Below are positions 22,548 to 35,100 of a DNA stretch of 64,000 nucleotides, piece by piece (the stretch's first letter is position 1; every line of letters begins with the position of its first letter). The stretch lies in assembly GCA_023376005.1 (NCBI GenBank), contig CM042160.1, positions 89,136,980-89,200,979 of the forward strand, in the 5' to 3' direction. A program made the translations under genes and the position numbers. This DNA is from Doryteuthis pealeii (Eukaryota > Mollusca > Cephalopoda > Myopsida > Loliginidae). Under the pieces are notes generated by a model. The model made no database searches and was not told where the DNA came from. It saw nothing but the letters and a program-made list of their open reading frames with translations.

Positions 22548-22818
22548 TAACAGGGTGTTTCAGAAAAATTGATAACATTTGAGATGTAACAGGGTGTTTC
22601 AGAAAAATTGATAACATTTGAGATGTACAGGGTGTTTCAGAAAAATTGATATCATTTGAAAATGTACAGGGTGTTTCAAAAAATTTGATATCAATTGAAA
22701 ATGTACAGGGTGTTTCAAAAAATTTGATATCAATTGAAAATGTACAGGGTGTTTCAAAAAATTTGATATCATTTGAAAATGTACAGGGTGTTTCAAAAAA
22801 TGTGATATCATTTGTAAT
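22548..22818. repeat. Tandem repeat, 39 bp, seven copies
   Basis: Unit: ACAGGGTGTTTCAAAAAATT then TGATATCATTTGAAAATGT. It lies beside an inverted pair (22816-22886 and 22985-23055, sharing AATAAGTTGACTAATTCTCA-like sequence), so it appears to be part of a foldback structure. Confidence 0.8.
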
Positions 22819-23055
22819 CTAATAAGTTGACTAATTCTCATTCAAATAATCTGAAATTAAAACAGCATTTGTAGAAACAACTGAAAATTCTATGTTTAAT
22901 GTTTAAACGTCTTTTCTTTTTCCAGTTAATGGAATTTCTGTAAAATGAAAATAAATAAATAATAAATAAATAAAACATAATTTTGAGTTGTTTCTACACA
23001 TACTGTTAAAATCTGAAATCATTTGAATGAGTGTTGGTCAAGTTATTAGATTAAG
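22816..23055. repeat. Inverted repeat, about 65-bp arms
   Basis: ATCTAATAAGTTGACTAATTC at the left and AGTTATTAGAT at the right end, with TTTGTAGAAACAACT / AGTTGTTTCTACACA at the inner edge. About 110 bp of AT-rich sequence separates the arms. Confidence 0.55.
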
Positions 23056-23059
23056 AAAT

Positions 23060-23970
23060 TGATATCAACTTATATATGTATAGATAAAATGGTATGTAAA
23101 ACACATATATTGTTAAATTGAATTTATTTTTTCAACTTTTGCATTGCTAATATTGCCAATATTTTGATTTCATCAAAAAATCTTCATCAGAGTATAATGA
23201 TAATTGTGACCATTTTAAGATGTGAATGTTTTTACCCAGGATTCGTCAAGAGAGAAACAGAAAATATTTTGAATTTAAACAGGAAATTTTTTTTTTTTTC
23301 CAAAAAGTGTGTAACACGTTCATTCATTGTGTCACATTCTTTTGCTGCGTCACATTCCTTCGGTATAACAGTTTTTATATGAGAAAGAAATAGTTAAATT
23401 CAAAAACAGAAAAATTCTCTTTTTCAAAAAAGAGAGTTGTATCACTTTTGTGGCCGATTAATAACAGATTTTTTCCAGAAAAGAAATGTTTACATTAAAT
23501 CATATGTATATATATCAAATTCTGAGGTTAAACTCACGTCCGAGCTCGACTACATTAGAACCACTTTATTGAAAAATGGAATATACTGAAGACCTAATCA
23601 CCACCACAATTAGAATTAAGTGCATGCAGTTTGCCACCAATCTTAGATTTGGACCTGAAAAGTGTCCTGTATATAAAAAAATTACCGTAGATTGGCAACA
23701 CATCTCTACAATTGCTTGAACACATCAAACAATCTGTCCACCATTGTTTTCATTCAGTTAAGTTGCAAATTGTTCTCAGATCTAACATGCTATTTTCCCC
23801 CAATCTTAAAGATAGTGTGACCCCCCACAAAAAAATTTGCCTAATTTACTAATTTAAATGCGAATGCTTTGGCAAGTGGTTTAGGAAAAGGAAAATTCTG
23901 AATTCAAACCACTTAAAATTCCACTTAAGAAAAAAAACCATGTGTCACATCATACTTTTGTGGAGCTGTT
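23060..23970. other. No feature recognised
   Basis: AT-rich unique sequence. A 72-codon frame at 23164-23382 has no known domain. Confidence 0.35.
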
Positions 23971-23972
23971 GG

Positions 23973-23975
23973 TAA

Positions 23976-24053
<78 letters not shown>

Positions 24054-24062
24054 TATATATAT
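23973..24062. repeat. TCTA and TA microsatellites
   Basis: (TCTA)n from about 23975 to 24012, followed by (TA)n to 24062. Confidence 0.9.
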
Positions 24063-24082
24063 TGTAATACAGGTTCTAGTAA

Positions 24083-24121
24083 TAACCTACTCGAGTTTCA
24101 CCATAAGGATCTTCAGGGTTA
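24083..24121 (-). ncRNA. Hammerhead-ribozyme-like motif
   Basis: On the minus strand: TAACC (stem I, 5' side), CTGAAGA (core), TCCTTATGGT (short stem II), GAA (core), ACTCGAGT (stem III, ACU-CG-AGU), A (cleavage position 17) and GGTTA (stem I, 3' side, five pairs with TAACC). Every core position of CUGANGA/GAA, the A15.1-U16.1 pair and the NUH rule are met. One flaw: the first stem II pair is U-U. Hammerheads are known in Penelope-like and other retroelements. Activity is not shown. Confidence 0.5.
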
Positions 24122-24334
24122 AATCCACTGGATTAATCAAGATATTGATTAATTGCAGTCAATTACACATGTGTGTCTTTCGTGATAAATGGTTCATTAT
24201 GGGATAGTATTCGACGAACGCTGTTTTGAAATTCAAAAGTTCAAAAAAGCGGAAGTTGTGTTTTTGCAAGGATCAAAATGTAAACATTGGTAATAATCTG
24301 TCTTAAAGTCTGTGAAGTGGCCTATTGTTGGTAT

Positions 24335-24455
24335 ATGCTAGACAGTGAAGGAGTCTGTCCCCTTTTTGCTAGTGCTAGACCGGGTAGATTGTATTCGCAT
24401 CTGAGGTGGAGTGCCACACCTATCATCAGGTCCAAGCTGTGCTACTTATGTGCTG
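24335..24455 (-). repeat. SINE family B, tail part
   Basis: AGTCTGTCCCCTTTTTGCTA, GAGGTGGAGTGCCACACC and CTGTGCTACTTATGTGCTGA match the body of family B on the minus strand; the tRNA-like head is missing. Confidence 0.6.
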
Positions 24456-24544
24456 ACCATTTAATTCATTTTTTCTTTCTTTTCTTCTCTTCCTCTTGCT
24501 TTCGTTTTTCCTTTCACTTTAAAAAAAAATTTTTTTTTTTTCAG

Positions 24545-24845
24545 ACCAGTTATGGGAAGTAAAAATCATGGCTCGTCTTTCACAACTACCCAACGGCTGA
24601 ATCGATCAAGTACGAAATCTGATAAAGGCAGCAAAATGGTCCGTGACGAAGATGCAGAATGTTATTTGTTCGATCAGCAAATTCTTGGGAAGATGTCCAA
24701 ATTACGGCTTTTGTTCCAAAACGAGAAAAACGTTGTTCATGGGATTGTTGGCGTTCCGTTTTGTCAATGCTTTCATGATTCACACGCAGTACGTCCCTGA
24801 TGAATATTGGCAATCTCTTGAAGTGGCACATTCCTATGTGTTTGG
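24545..24845 (+). CDS. PIGB: PIGB exon 1 of this model, N-terminal catalytic loop
   Basis: Begins after a T-rich tract and CAG (24542-24544), so a further upstream 5' exon is likely. It ends TTTGG|GTGAGG in phase 2. The frame that matches PIGB reads [19 protein letters not shown], then [20 protein letters not shown], which includes the acidic lumenal-loop motif PDE. In this frame the first ATG is at 24652; a stop lies upstream at 24598. A second frame from the ATG at 24552 encodes a hydrophilic 82-residue stretch that starts like a normal N-terminus. Either translation starts at 24652, or one base is missing or extra between about 24600 and 24735. Confidence 0.85.
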
Positions 24846-26144
24846 GTGAGGGTTTTTCTCTTGTCTTTTTTTTTTTTTTTTTTTTTTTTTTACAGTCATG
24901 TGTATTTGTGATATGAAAAGGTGTACCAATTAATCAATAAGCACCCCAGCTGGGAGCTGTTTTGAAAGGAACACCTTTTGCTTTTCACCATAAACTCCCG
25001 CTTGTTTATTTACAACAACAGTCGATTTTTTTTGCATTAGAATTTCACTGTAAGATTTTTTTCAAGTTTGTTCATGTATATTTACAACCCAAAGACACGG
25101 TTTTATACTAAAATAGTTTTTGATTTTAATTAAAAAAATTAATTATTTCATGTTGTTGTTGTTGTTAATTCAATAGGATTTTTTTTTTTAAATTATAAAA
25201 CTTTAAACGAAAGACATGTTTTTATATTAAAGATACATTTTTATACTAAAATAGTTTTCGATTTTAATAAAACAAAAATAGTTATTTATTAGTTACTTTG
25301 TCCCAACATCCTTTTATTTAAATAAGCATAAAAAATATTTTGTAAATAAAAACTATTTTCATTTCAATAAACATATAAACATTACGGGTCACCACCCACG
25401 GCCAACAGGTCGCCCCATTGGGGGAGTCTTATCCCTCTGCAGAGGTACAGTCAGTGCATTCTAATGCCCCACCAACAGGGCGGACCAAATTTTCAATGAA
25501 TAATTAAAAGAAACTAAAAATGTCTCTTTTTAAAGTGTAAAAAGGGGATGTTTTAATTTCTTAAAGAAATAAGAAAAAGTCCAAAATATTCATGAAAATT
25601 GAAAACTAAATTTTTTTAAAAAGACAAAAAGAGAATATTTAATTGATGTAAGTTCAAAATAATTAAAAAAAGTCAACTAAATTGAAGCAAAAGTGAACGG
25701 TTATTTCCAGTTGAGTAACATGAGTGACCCAGAAAAAACAGAACCTAAATTATTTATTTATTTCCCCATTAAACTAACCATAAGCCTCAACCCTAACCCT
25801 AACCCTTGTTGGACTTAAACTTTAAAAAAAATTAAAATTAAAATTAAGTTTTATTACAAAATTTGTGGGTTCTGTTTTTTCTGGGTCACCCTGTAATATT
25901 ATGTTATTCAACTAGGGGTAGGGTTAGGGTTTAGGGTTAGTTTAATGGGAAAATAAATAAATAATTTGGGTTCTGTTTTTTTCTGGGTCACCCTGGAATA
26001 TCATGTTACTCAACTAGGAAATAACCAAGTGAATTGTATTAAATTTCGTGTTTAATTAAAATAAAATGAAAAGAAAGAAAAAGGCCATGGCACAAAAAGT
26101 AATAACAATAATATTAAGTATTATTTACTAAAGTATTTACCATC

Positions 26145-26183
<39 letters not shown>

Positions 26184-29100
26184 TATTATAATGGAGATTG
26201 TGTGTTTTTCTGTCTGTAACCGAAACTATAATACTAATCGAGTCACAATTAACATAGTTATTTACATCTCATTCTCCATGATTTTATTTATATTTAAACC
26301 TCAATTATTAATAAAATTGCTTCACCTTTTTATTAGTGTTGTCCATATCTACATACTAATAACATGCAATTGTATTTATACATACAAAAAATAGCGGTTT
26401 ACAGTGTGAACGGGATGGCTAATTTGCATATTGATATTAAAAATGTGATTTTATTAAATATCTGCTTAGTATTATTGATTTCTAACTGTTTAGTTTTATT
26501 TTAATGAATATAAGCAAAAATCTCTACAATGAATCTTAAATGAAATCCATTAATAAGAAAAAATAAGTGTAATTTTATTCTTTATTTCCTAATTTAACTA
26601 AATAGTTAAATAGTAAAATTCAGCAATGAAAGACGGGAGTGATGGAAGAGTAAGTTTCATTTCTATTTTTCTATTATACCCCCACTCTGTTTCAAATCTT
26701 TTTATCTGCCTTCTTATCAGACTTTCTAATTTAATATGATATTTTATTACATTAAAACTTGAATACTTGCACCCGGAGGGTGCATATATTTGCTAGTATA
26801 TATAAAAGAAAATGTAAAAAATAAAATTCGATTTATAAATGTAAACATAAATACAATTCATTTTGCAACTGAATTAAATGTTTCTTTTATTTTTCAGTTA
26901 CGGCTACAAAACGTGGGAATGGAAGAATGGACTTCGTGGTTACCTCTACCCTTCAGTCTTTATTGTTCTATTCAAATTTTTGGATCTTTTTCGACTTGAT
27001 TATCGGATTCTGTTGGTAAGGATTGAAAATGACATTATTTGTCTGTAATTATTTCAAATGGAATTCCGTATATTTGATAAATGATTCATTTATGTCAAAA
27101 TATTTCATTGGCTTTAGATTAATATCTATATTAGTAATAGTTGTTACATTTACATTTACATATAAATTTCATACCCTAAATGTATCAACTATTATGGGAC
27201 AGAACTAGTGAAACATACAACCTCTGTCCCATAATAGTTGGTACATTTACATATAAATTTCATACCCTAAATGTATCAACTATTATGGGACAGAACTAGT
27301 GAAACATACAACCTCTGTCCCATAATAGTTGGTACATTTACATATAAATTTCATACCCTAAATGTATCAACTATTATGGGACAGAACTAGTGAAACATAC
27401 AACCTCTGTCCCATAATAGTTGGTACATTTACATATAAATTTCATACCCTAAATGTATCAACTATTATGGGACAGAACTAGTGAAACATACAACCTCTGT
27501 CCCATAATAGTTGGTACATTTACATATAAATTTCATACCCTAAATGTATCAACTATTATGGGACAGAACTAGTGAAACATACAACCTCTGTCCCATAATA
27601 GTTGGTACATTTACATATAAATTTCATACCCTAAATGTATCAACTATTATGGGACAGAACTAGTGAAACATACAACCTCTGTCCCATAATAGTTGGTACA
27701 TTTGCATATAAATTTCATACATTAAATGTATCAACTATTATGGGACAGAAGTAGTAAAACATACAACCTCTGTCCCATAATAGTTGTTACATTTCATATC
27801 ATAAAATAATGTCCAGTGTCTAATCAATTTCGAAGAAACTTCATCTTCAGAGACTGTTTTTGAAATGTTTTGAAATTGATTAGACACTGGACATTATTTT
27901 ATTTTTTCATATGCATTGTAATTGCCTTCTTAATATAAATAAATAATAATATACTTAATAATGCTTCAAGCAAATTATCAAATACTATTAACAATTTAGT
28001 GTTTTTTATGAGGAAGTTTATCATCAAATACAAAAAGAAATGAATAATCTTGCTATTGCATATCATTCTAATCTTGTATCCTATCTTAAATGTAGTATAG
28101 TGTAGTGTAGTATAGTATTTCTAATAAGAATGTTCTCTGGGGGGCACAGTTAAGTCCTTCGCTTTTACTCTCCCGACTGACCGAGTGTTCAGTCTGAAAC
28201 AATCTCTCCCAGCAACGCTGCACTCTTCTCACCAACACTATCAAAATATCTTTTCTCTCGTGCACTCGTCACAACAGCCAAAATGCTACTGCAAACTTTT
28301 CTCGTTCTCCGTCACAGTATACCTGATTATTTCCTATAACTCCAACATATACAAAGGGGAACCACTCTTGAGGGATAAATTATTTATTTATTTTCCCATT
28401 AAACTAACCCTAAACCTTAACCTTAAACCTAACCCTGTCTTCTTTTTTCCTAGTAGATCAATAAAAAAATAAATAATTTATCCCTCAAGAGTGGTTCCCC
28501 TTTGTTTATGTTGGAGTTATAGGAAATAACCAGGTATACTATACTACACTACACTATACTATATTTAAGATAGGATGCAAGATTAGAATGGTATGCAATA
28601 ACAAGATTATTCATTTCTTTTTGTATTTTTTATGGACCTGTTTAAGGGTTAATAAATAATAACTCAACACGGGTATAAAATGTAGGGAACAGATTATATT
28701 CAGCAATATATATCAACGTACAATGAAAGGGTTTCCTTGTTTCAGCTTACACGAAGAACTGTTTCTCGTACTACTCCTATTTACATGTGTCCCACTTTCA
28801 CACGATATGGCACAAGGCTGTTTTATGTGGACACCACCCACAAGCCGAGACTCATGGGGTGGTAGGTAGAAAAATTGCGTCGATCCCAGCCCCGACTCTT
28901 TAAGTGCAATGAGGCAGGTATCTGGGATCGACGCTATTAATTTAGCAGTTCACTGGACCCCCGTCCCGAAGGACAGGTGTTTGTGGTACTACTCGTTTGA
29001 GTAGCTTTACTCTGTTAAATATATAGCCTTTGGGTAAGTCCATGTTCATGTCATAGGTGAGTCACCTACAACAGTATTTGATGCTAAACTTCCTCATAAA

Positions 29101-32100
29101 AAAACCTAAATTGTTATTTTTTTCTTTTTCAGATCAAACTGCCAAGAATTCTACAAGGGATTCTCGCGGCTACTGGCGACTTATATTTATACAAATTATC
29201 ATCCCGCTTAAGTAACAAAGGTGTTGCCCAGTGGACCGTCGTGTGTCAGCTTCTCTCCTGGTTTACTTTTTACACCTGTACAAGAACATTGACCAATGCA
29301 GCTGAGACGGCCCTTACCGTTATTGCTCTTTATTATTACCCTTGGCCAGCATCCAAACCTGCGTAAGAATTTTACCATTTCAAAAGACTTTTCAAAAGAG
29401 AAAGTGCTTCTTACTCCCTTACTCTTACCTGGCGTGGGTGGGGATCAAAGTGTAGTATCTGTTCCAGTTACTGTGCTCTGATTCTTCCCTGTCCGCCCGG
29501 TAAAGTACAATTAATAGCGTCGATCCCAGGGGGCTATACCCCCAGGCAATACCTGCCCCCTTGGAGGCAGGGCTGGGTTTATTGCCCAGCACCTGAGGCA
29601 CCCCCCTTGAGGGGGAATGCCGAGGGAATCGACGCAATTTTTGTTCTTTCCCATCCATGAGCTTCGGCTTGTGGGTGGGCCCACGTTAAAACGAGGCCTT
29701 GTGCCCAGCCCATACAAGTGGGGTATGAGGCAAATACCCTTACTCTTACTAGTGTTGGGTTCAAGGTTATAATAGAAATTATAATTGGTTAAACAAACAA
29801 CTCCGACCAAGGGTGTTAAACATAACATTGACTTTAATATAAGTACAGCACGTGGAGAAACGTATAAGACATGAAATACATATACGTGACAAAGCTACGT
29901 AATGTACATGTGGTTGGCATCCTTCCATCTACAAGAGACGATGGAGTAGTGCCAAGGTTTTTTATTCATTTTTTTTTTTTTTTTGTTAACTTGAACTACA
30001 TAGCCTGGGCGGGTTCATATTGGAGGATGAGCCGTTGCCCATGCAGCAAATCCCCCCTCTCCACACTGCCGCTGTGATCTAAAGGAAAGGTAAGGGACCA
30101 ATGCAGTTTGGCAACGGTAGTGTCGCAGGAGTTGATGGGTAATACTGGATTTCAGCATCACACCACCTTAGGGACTCTGGCTCCTGGTTTATTTTTTGGG
30201 TTTTATTCCCCTATATTGCTTATATATATATATATGTGTGTGAGTGTTAGAATAGTGTTTATTTTATGTTTCTGCTTTATATCACCGAAGGTGAACACTT
30301 AATTTATAAATATAGCTGACTATATTATTAATATTAATGTTTATTATATATATATATATATATGTACATGTGAATGATACATAAAAAGAAAGGTACAAAG
30401 TAGATAAATATAACAGTAATGAAGGGTTATGGAGAGTCCATAAGAAAGTCACTTACTAATGCCTGTGTAGGGGGTGAGAACCCCAACAAGAAGGGTGTAG
30501 ACAAGTGTCTAACCCATAGCTGTCAAGTCCCGAGAAGAAAAAGAGAGGCATAGAGTTCAAAACAGGTGCTTAAATACCAAAAAAAACCCTGGTGGTCAAA
30601 AACAGGAACCCAGAGGGAAGATACTCTTCCAGGTAAAGGGAAGAACCCAACACTAGCAAGAATAAATTTAATTGATTAACGGTGCAAAAAATGAAAACAT
30701 GTTTTCAATCATAATTTTCATTATTTCCGTAAGCTGAAAAATTTTTTTAAAATCATCAGGAGTTTTACTGTTTCTTCGAATGGAAAAAAAAATTCAAGAT
30801 AATATAATTTATGCAGTTTCATTGTGTTAAATATAGGGGGGGGGAAATTTTCCAGGGAAATTTGGTGGACCTAATGTTATCTACTAAAAAGTATTTTACA
30901 AAATTTAAAGTTTAAAATACAGTATTGAAATAAAATCAGTGCTATCAACCCAATAAAATATTTTTATTAGAGAATATGAGATATAATGTTCAAAATCATT
31001 AAGAACATCTCTTAAGATTTGAATAATTCTTTCATTATTATAACATGAAATAAATATCAAGATTTAAATATGCTATGGGAGATTCAAATTTTAAGAGATG
31101 TTCTTAATGTGTTTGAAAAAAAAATGCATTATACTACTAGCAAAAAATAAAAAAACAACCCTCCGGGCGATGTAAAAAAATAGATTTTTTAAACATATTG
31201 CCTGATGGGGGTGGGAGTTAAAAGATTCAATTCAATGTCAGCGAGTTTGTATCCTAAGTAAGTAAAATCATCAAATTCATTAAAGGATTAAAAAAAAAAC
31301 AATTTGAAATGTAAACTTTAAATAATATTAAAATAAAACAAACTATATATAGATATATAATACCAGTCATGTATTTATTAAAACTCTGTTTAAAAAACAA
31401 TGAGGACTGTCTAATGTTGCATGTTCAAATTTTGAGTGTATTTATTCTATGTTATGACGATTTTGGGTAATGTGACGTAAGCAGTATGTTAGTTATGTTA
31501 CAGACAAAAACCGGAAGCTCGTGCGGAGGGGTTGGGAAATATATATATTACATAAACACCCCTCATCTTCTAAGCTATGTTACATAATGCTTATCTGAAC
31601 AAAATATTGGTCCTCGTTTCAACCAACCAACCATTTATTAAAATTCTTGATGTTTTTTTTTTACACGATTTATGGTTATTTCCTACCTAAAAAAAGGGAA
31701 CCACTTGTTAAGTTTTTAATGGCCATTGCTTGCCTTATAGCAGAAGTGCTTATCTGTGTGAATCCTTGATAAAGAGTCCGTCCACAATGTGATCCTTTGG
31801 TTACAAAGTGTCCTGATTACTGGTAATTGTATAAGTCCTTCGTGAGTATTGGTAAAGATCCGGCAATCCTATGTGCGTCCTCCAATAGGGCAATTTGAAT
31901 TATGACCAATATGAGGGGGAGGGTTAAGTATCTTATCAGCAGGTAGTACTGCCAGTGATTGGTTAGAAGAGTCAATCACGTGACCTTGGCCAGCCTATAA
32001 GTATATCAGGGAACTAGCACACACCTTATATCTAAAATCCGACCCACTCTTAATGAATTTTATAAATTATTAATTATTTATTGACTACTGAAAAAAGAAG

Positions 32101-35100
32101 ACTGGTTTAGGTTTAAGATTAGGGTTTAGGGTTAGTTTAATGGGAAAATAATGGGTAATTAATTAGCAGAATAAAATTCATTCAGAGTGGTTCCTCTTTT
32201 TTTAGGTTGGAGTTATAAGAAATAACCATTTATTTTCTCTTTTTGTTTTCCAGGGGTAAAAATGCCACCATAAAATTTCTATTTCTGGCTGGTCTCTCTG
32301 TGATTGTTCGACCCACTGCAGCTGTGACGTGGATTTAATGTGCGTGGCACATCCAGCGACAATTTTCCATCAGACTTCTCCTTCATTATTGTTTTGCAAT
32401 GTGAGTATCATTATATATTCTCTCTTCTTAATTTGTAACGACTGGTTAGCTCAGACGATAGACCACTCGTCAACTCAGCACATGTGGGTAATCTGATTGT
32501 GCAGCGAAGCATCTGTGAGCTGACGGTAAGTGTGGCACTCCACTTCAGCAAAAACAATCTCACTGGGTTATTTCCAATGACTCCAACAAAAAAAAGGGGA
32601 ACCACTCTGATTGACTGATAAATTATTTATTATTTCATTGATCTACTAGGAAAAAAGACGACAGGTTAAGGTTAGGGTTTAATAGAAAATAAATAAATAA
32701 TTTATCAGTCAATCAGAGTGGTTCCTTTTTTATGTTGGAGTTATAGGAAATAACCCTCACTGGTCTTATGCGAACGAAAAGGGGATAGACTCCTTTGCTG
32801 TCGGCTGCTACTGACAATAGTCCACTCTGCTGGTTTAATTTTTTTTTTTTTTTTTACTGTTAATTTAGAACAGATTTTCTCAGCTAAGAATTCGCTTGAC
32901 ATTTAGGGATCCATGGAAGTAAGGGTAAAAAGAAGAATGATATACATGAATAAATAATATTATTAACACTAGCAAAATAAAAAACGCATGTCATGTATTT
33001 ATAAACTTGTTTTAAAAAACATTGAGGACTGTCTAATGTTGCATGTTCAAATTTTAAATGTATTTATTCTATGTTATAACGATTTTGGTAATGTGATGTA
33101 GCAGTGACGTAATTTTTGTTACAGACAAAAACCGGAGGCGAATCTCCATTATTAATAGATGTGACAAATTTCTAAATGACAATATTTTGAATTTTGCTCC
33201 AAAATGTTGTTTTTTTAAATAAACATAATATCACAAATTCAAATGAAATACTTCAATACCTAATTGGTTGAGCACTTAAGCAACAACAGTACTGTAACCA
33301 ACCCGACTCTTTTTTTTAATCAAAATGACTTGATTCAGCATCAAATGACCCAAATAAGGATTAATAAGTCATAAAACAAAACATTTGGTTGTTATAATAG
33401 GGACTATATAATAGGTTGTTATAATAGGGACTATAATAGGCATTGAAAGTAATTTGGTGTTATTGATCTCTTATATTATTTGTGTTATCCTCCACTGTAT
33501 TAAAATCAATCCAATGAATGATTTTATATAGAAACCAATTAAGGTTATTTCCTATAACTCCAACCTAAAAAAGAGAACCACTCTGAATGAATTTATCTGT
33601 TAATTAATCTACCCATTATTTTCCCATTAAACTAACCCTAACCCTACTCCTAACTCTAACCCGTCTTCTTTTTCCTAGTAGATTCAATAAATAAATGAAT
33701 AATTTTCAGTCAGAGTGGTTCCCCTTTTTTAGGTTAGAGTTATAAGTTAGTAATAAGTCAAAACATTTTTGTTGTTATAATAGTCCCATAGCATTGAAAG
33801 TGATGTAATGAATACGTAAATACCTAGTACCCCTCACTATAATCTGATTGGATAGGGACCTCCAAAATATTTGACACTGTGGTGGTACAAGCACCTACTA
33901 GCCTACTAGCAAGACTACCATGCCGACTGCTCAGAAAAGACATACTGCTACTCGATGCACCAGCTTCTATTTAACCTGCAATAATATACCTTACTACAAC
34001 TTCATAATATAATCCCTTAACCCGGATATATCAGAAAGTAACACTGGGACCAACATTTCTAATAATAGAAGTTAAGCAGTAAATAACCTCTTCAATACTT
34101 AATCGGGTGACCACAACAGCATGTACTATAAGCAACCTGAGTCCTTGTTTATCAGAAACGTGAAACACCGAAAAAGAAATGAATTGGCCCATTTCATTCC
34201 CCGTCAAGTGCTGGCAACGTTTATTCGAGCCAGACACAACAAAGCTTATCTTGTCCGTGCCGTTGTCATCCGCCCCCCCCGTTTAGCTGGAGTTACAACG
34301 TCGACTATCCAAGCGTTGACGGAAATGGAGAGGAGCTGGAAGGGTGCAGCGAGATGCGAATGGTGAGACAGAGTTGTCATAAAGAAGAAGAAGAGGAGGA
34401 GTAAGGGAGAAGACAGAAGGAGATAAAGAAAGAAAGAAATAGTATTCGAATAGGAAGATGAGGAAAAGAAGAATACGGGGATTACAAAATAGATAAAATG
34501 AAAGAAATGGAGGGGAAAAAGAACAGAAAAGAAAGAAAACAAAGAAAATTGATAATAAACGTGAGAAGAATAAAAGAAAAAGAAGTACACAAGAAGAAAA
34601 AGGGAGGAATAAGAGAAAGGGGACTAGGAAGGAGAACAGAGATAGATAGATAGATATAGATAGAGAGAGAGAGAGAGAGAGAAGAAGAAGAAAAAACAAC
34701 AGGATTAAGGGAAGAAGGAGAAGGGAAAGGGAGTGTGTGTGTGTGAAAAAAGAAGAAGAAGAAGAAGAAGGAGAAAGAGACTAGAAGAGAATAGATAGAG
34801 AAGAGAGAGAGAGAGAGAAAAGAGGAGGGAAGAAGAAAATGACTCGAAAAGTGTTGATATGCTGTAAAACAAAACAACCAACCATTATTGTCTTTATTTT
34901 CTGACATTTTGGGAATTATTCTAAACAGTGAAAATTACCAAAAATGCGATTATTAAGAATTAAGGATCACCTTGGTTAAAACATTTTTAAGTATTTCCTA
35001 TAATCTAACATGATCAAAGTTTTACACAAAGGGGAGGTAATAATAAAACAGGGGAAGTAACTCTCAATTACTGAGAAAGCTTTATTCTACTTAGAATACA

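Larger units (their letters stand above)
24846..26897 (+). other. PIGB intron 1
   Basis: GTGAGG donor and a TTTATTTTTCAG acceptor. It contains a long poly-T (24867-24893), a family A tail fragment, a composite family C/G palindrome and a Helitron, listed separately. The remainder is AT-rich without recognisable content. Confidence 0.85.
27990..29112. repeat. Large nested palindrome in PIGB intron 2
   Basis: The left arm (27998-28125, with GAATAATCTTGCTATTGCAT and TAGTATAGTGTAGTGTAGTA) is inverted at 28535-28635. Its outermost part (ATGAGGAAGTTTATCATCAA) recurs inverted only at about 29070-29100, because about 430 bp, including a family E SINE, interrupt the right arm. A family C element fills the centre. 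Confidence 0.6.

Noticed and set aside
24586..24831. 81-codon open frame on the minus strand
   Set aside because: Complete antisense shadow of PIGB exon 1.
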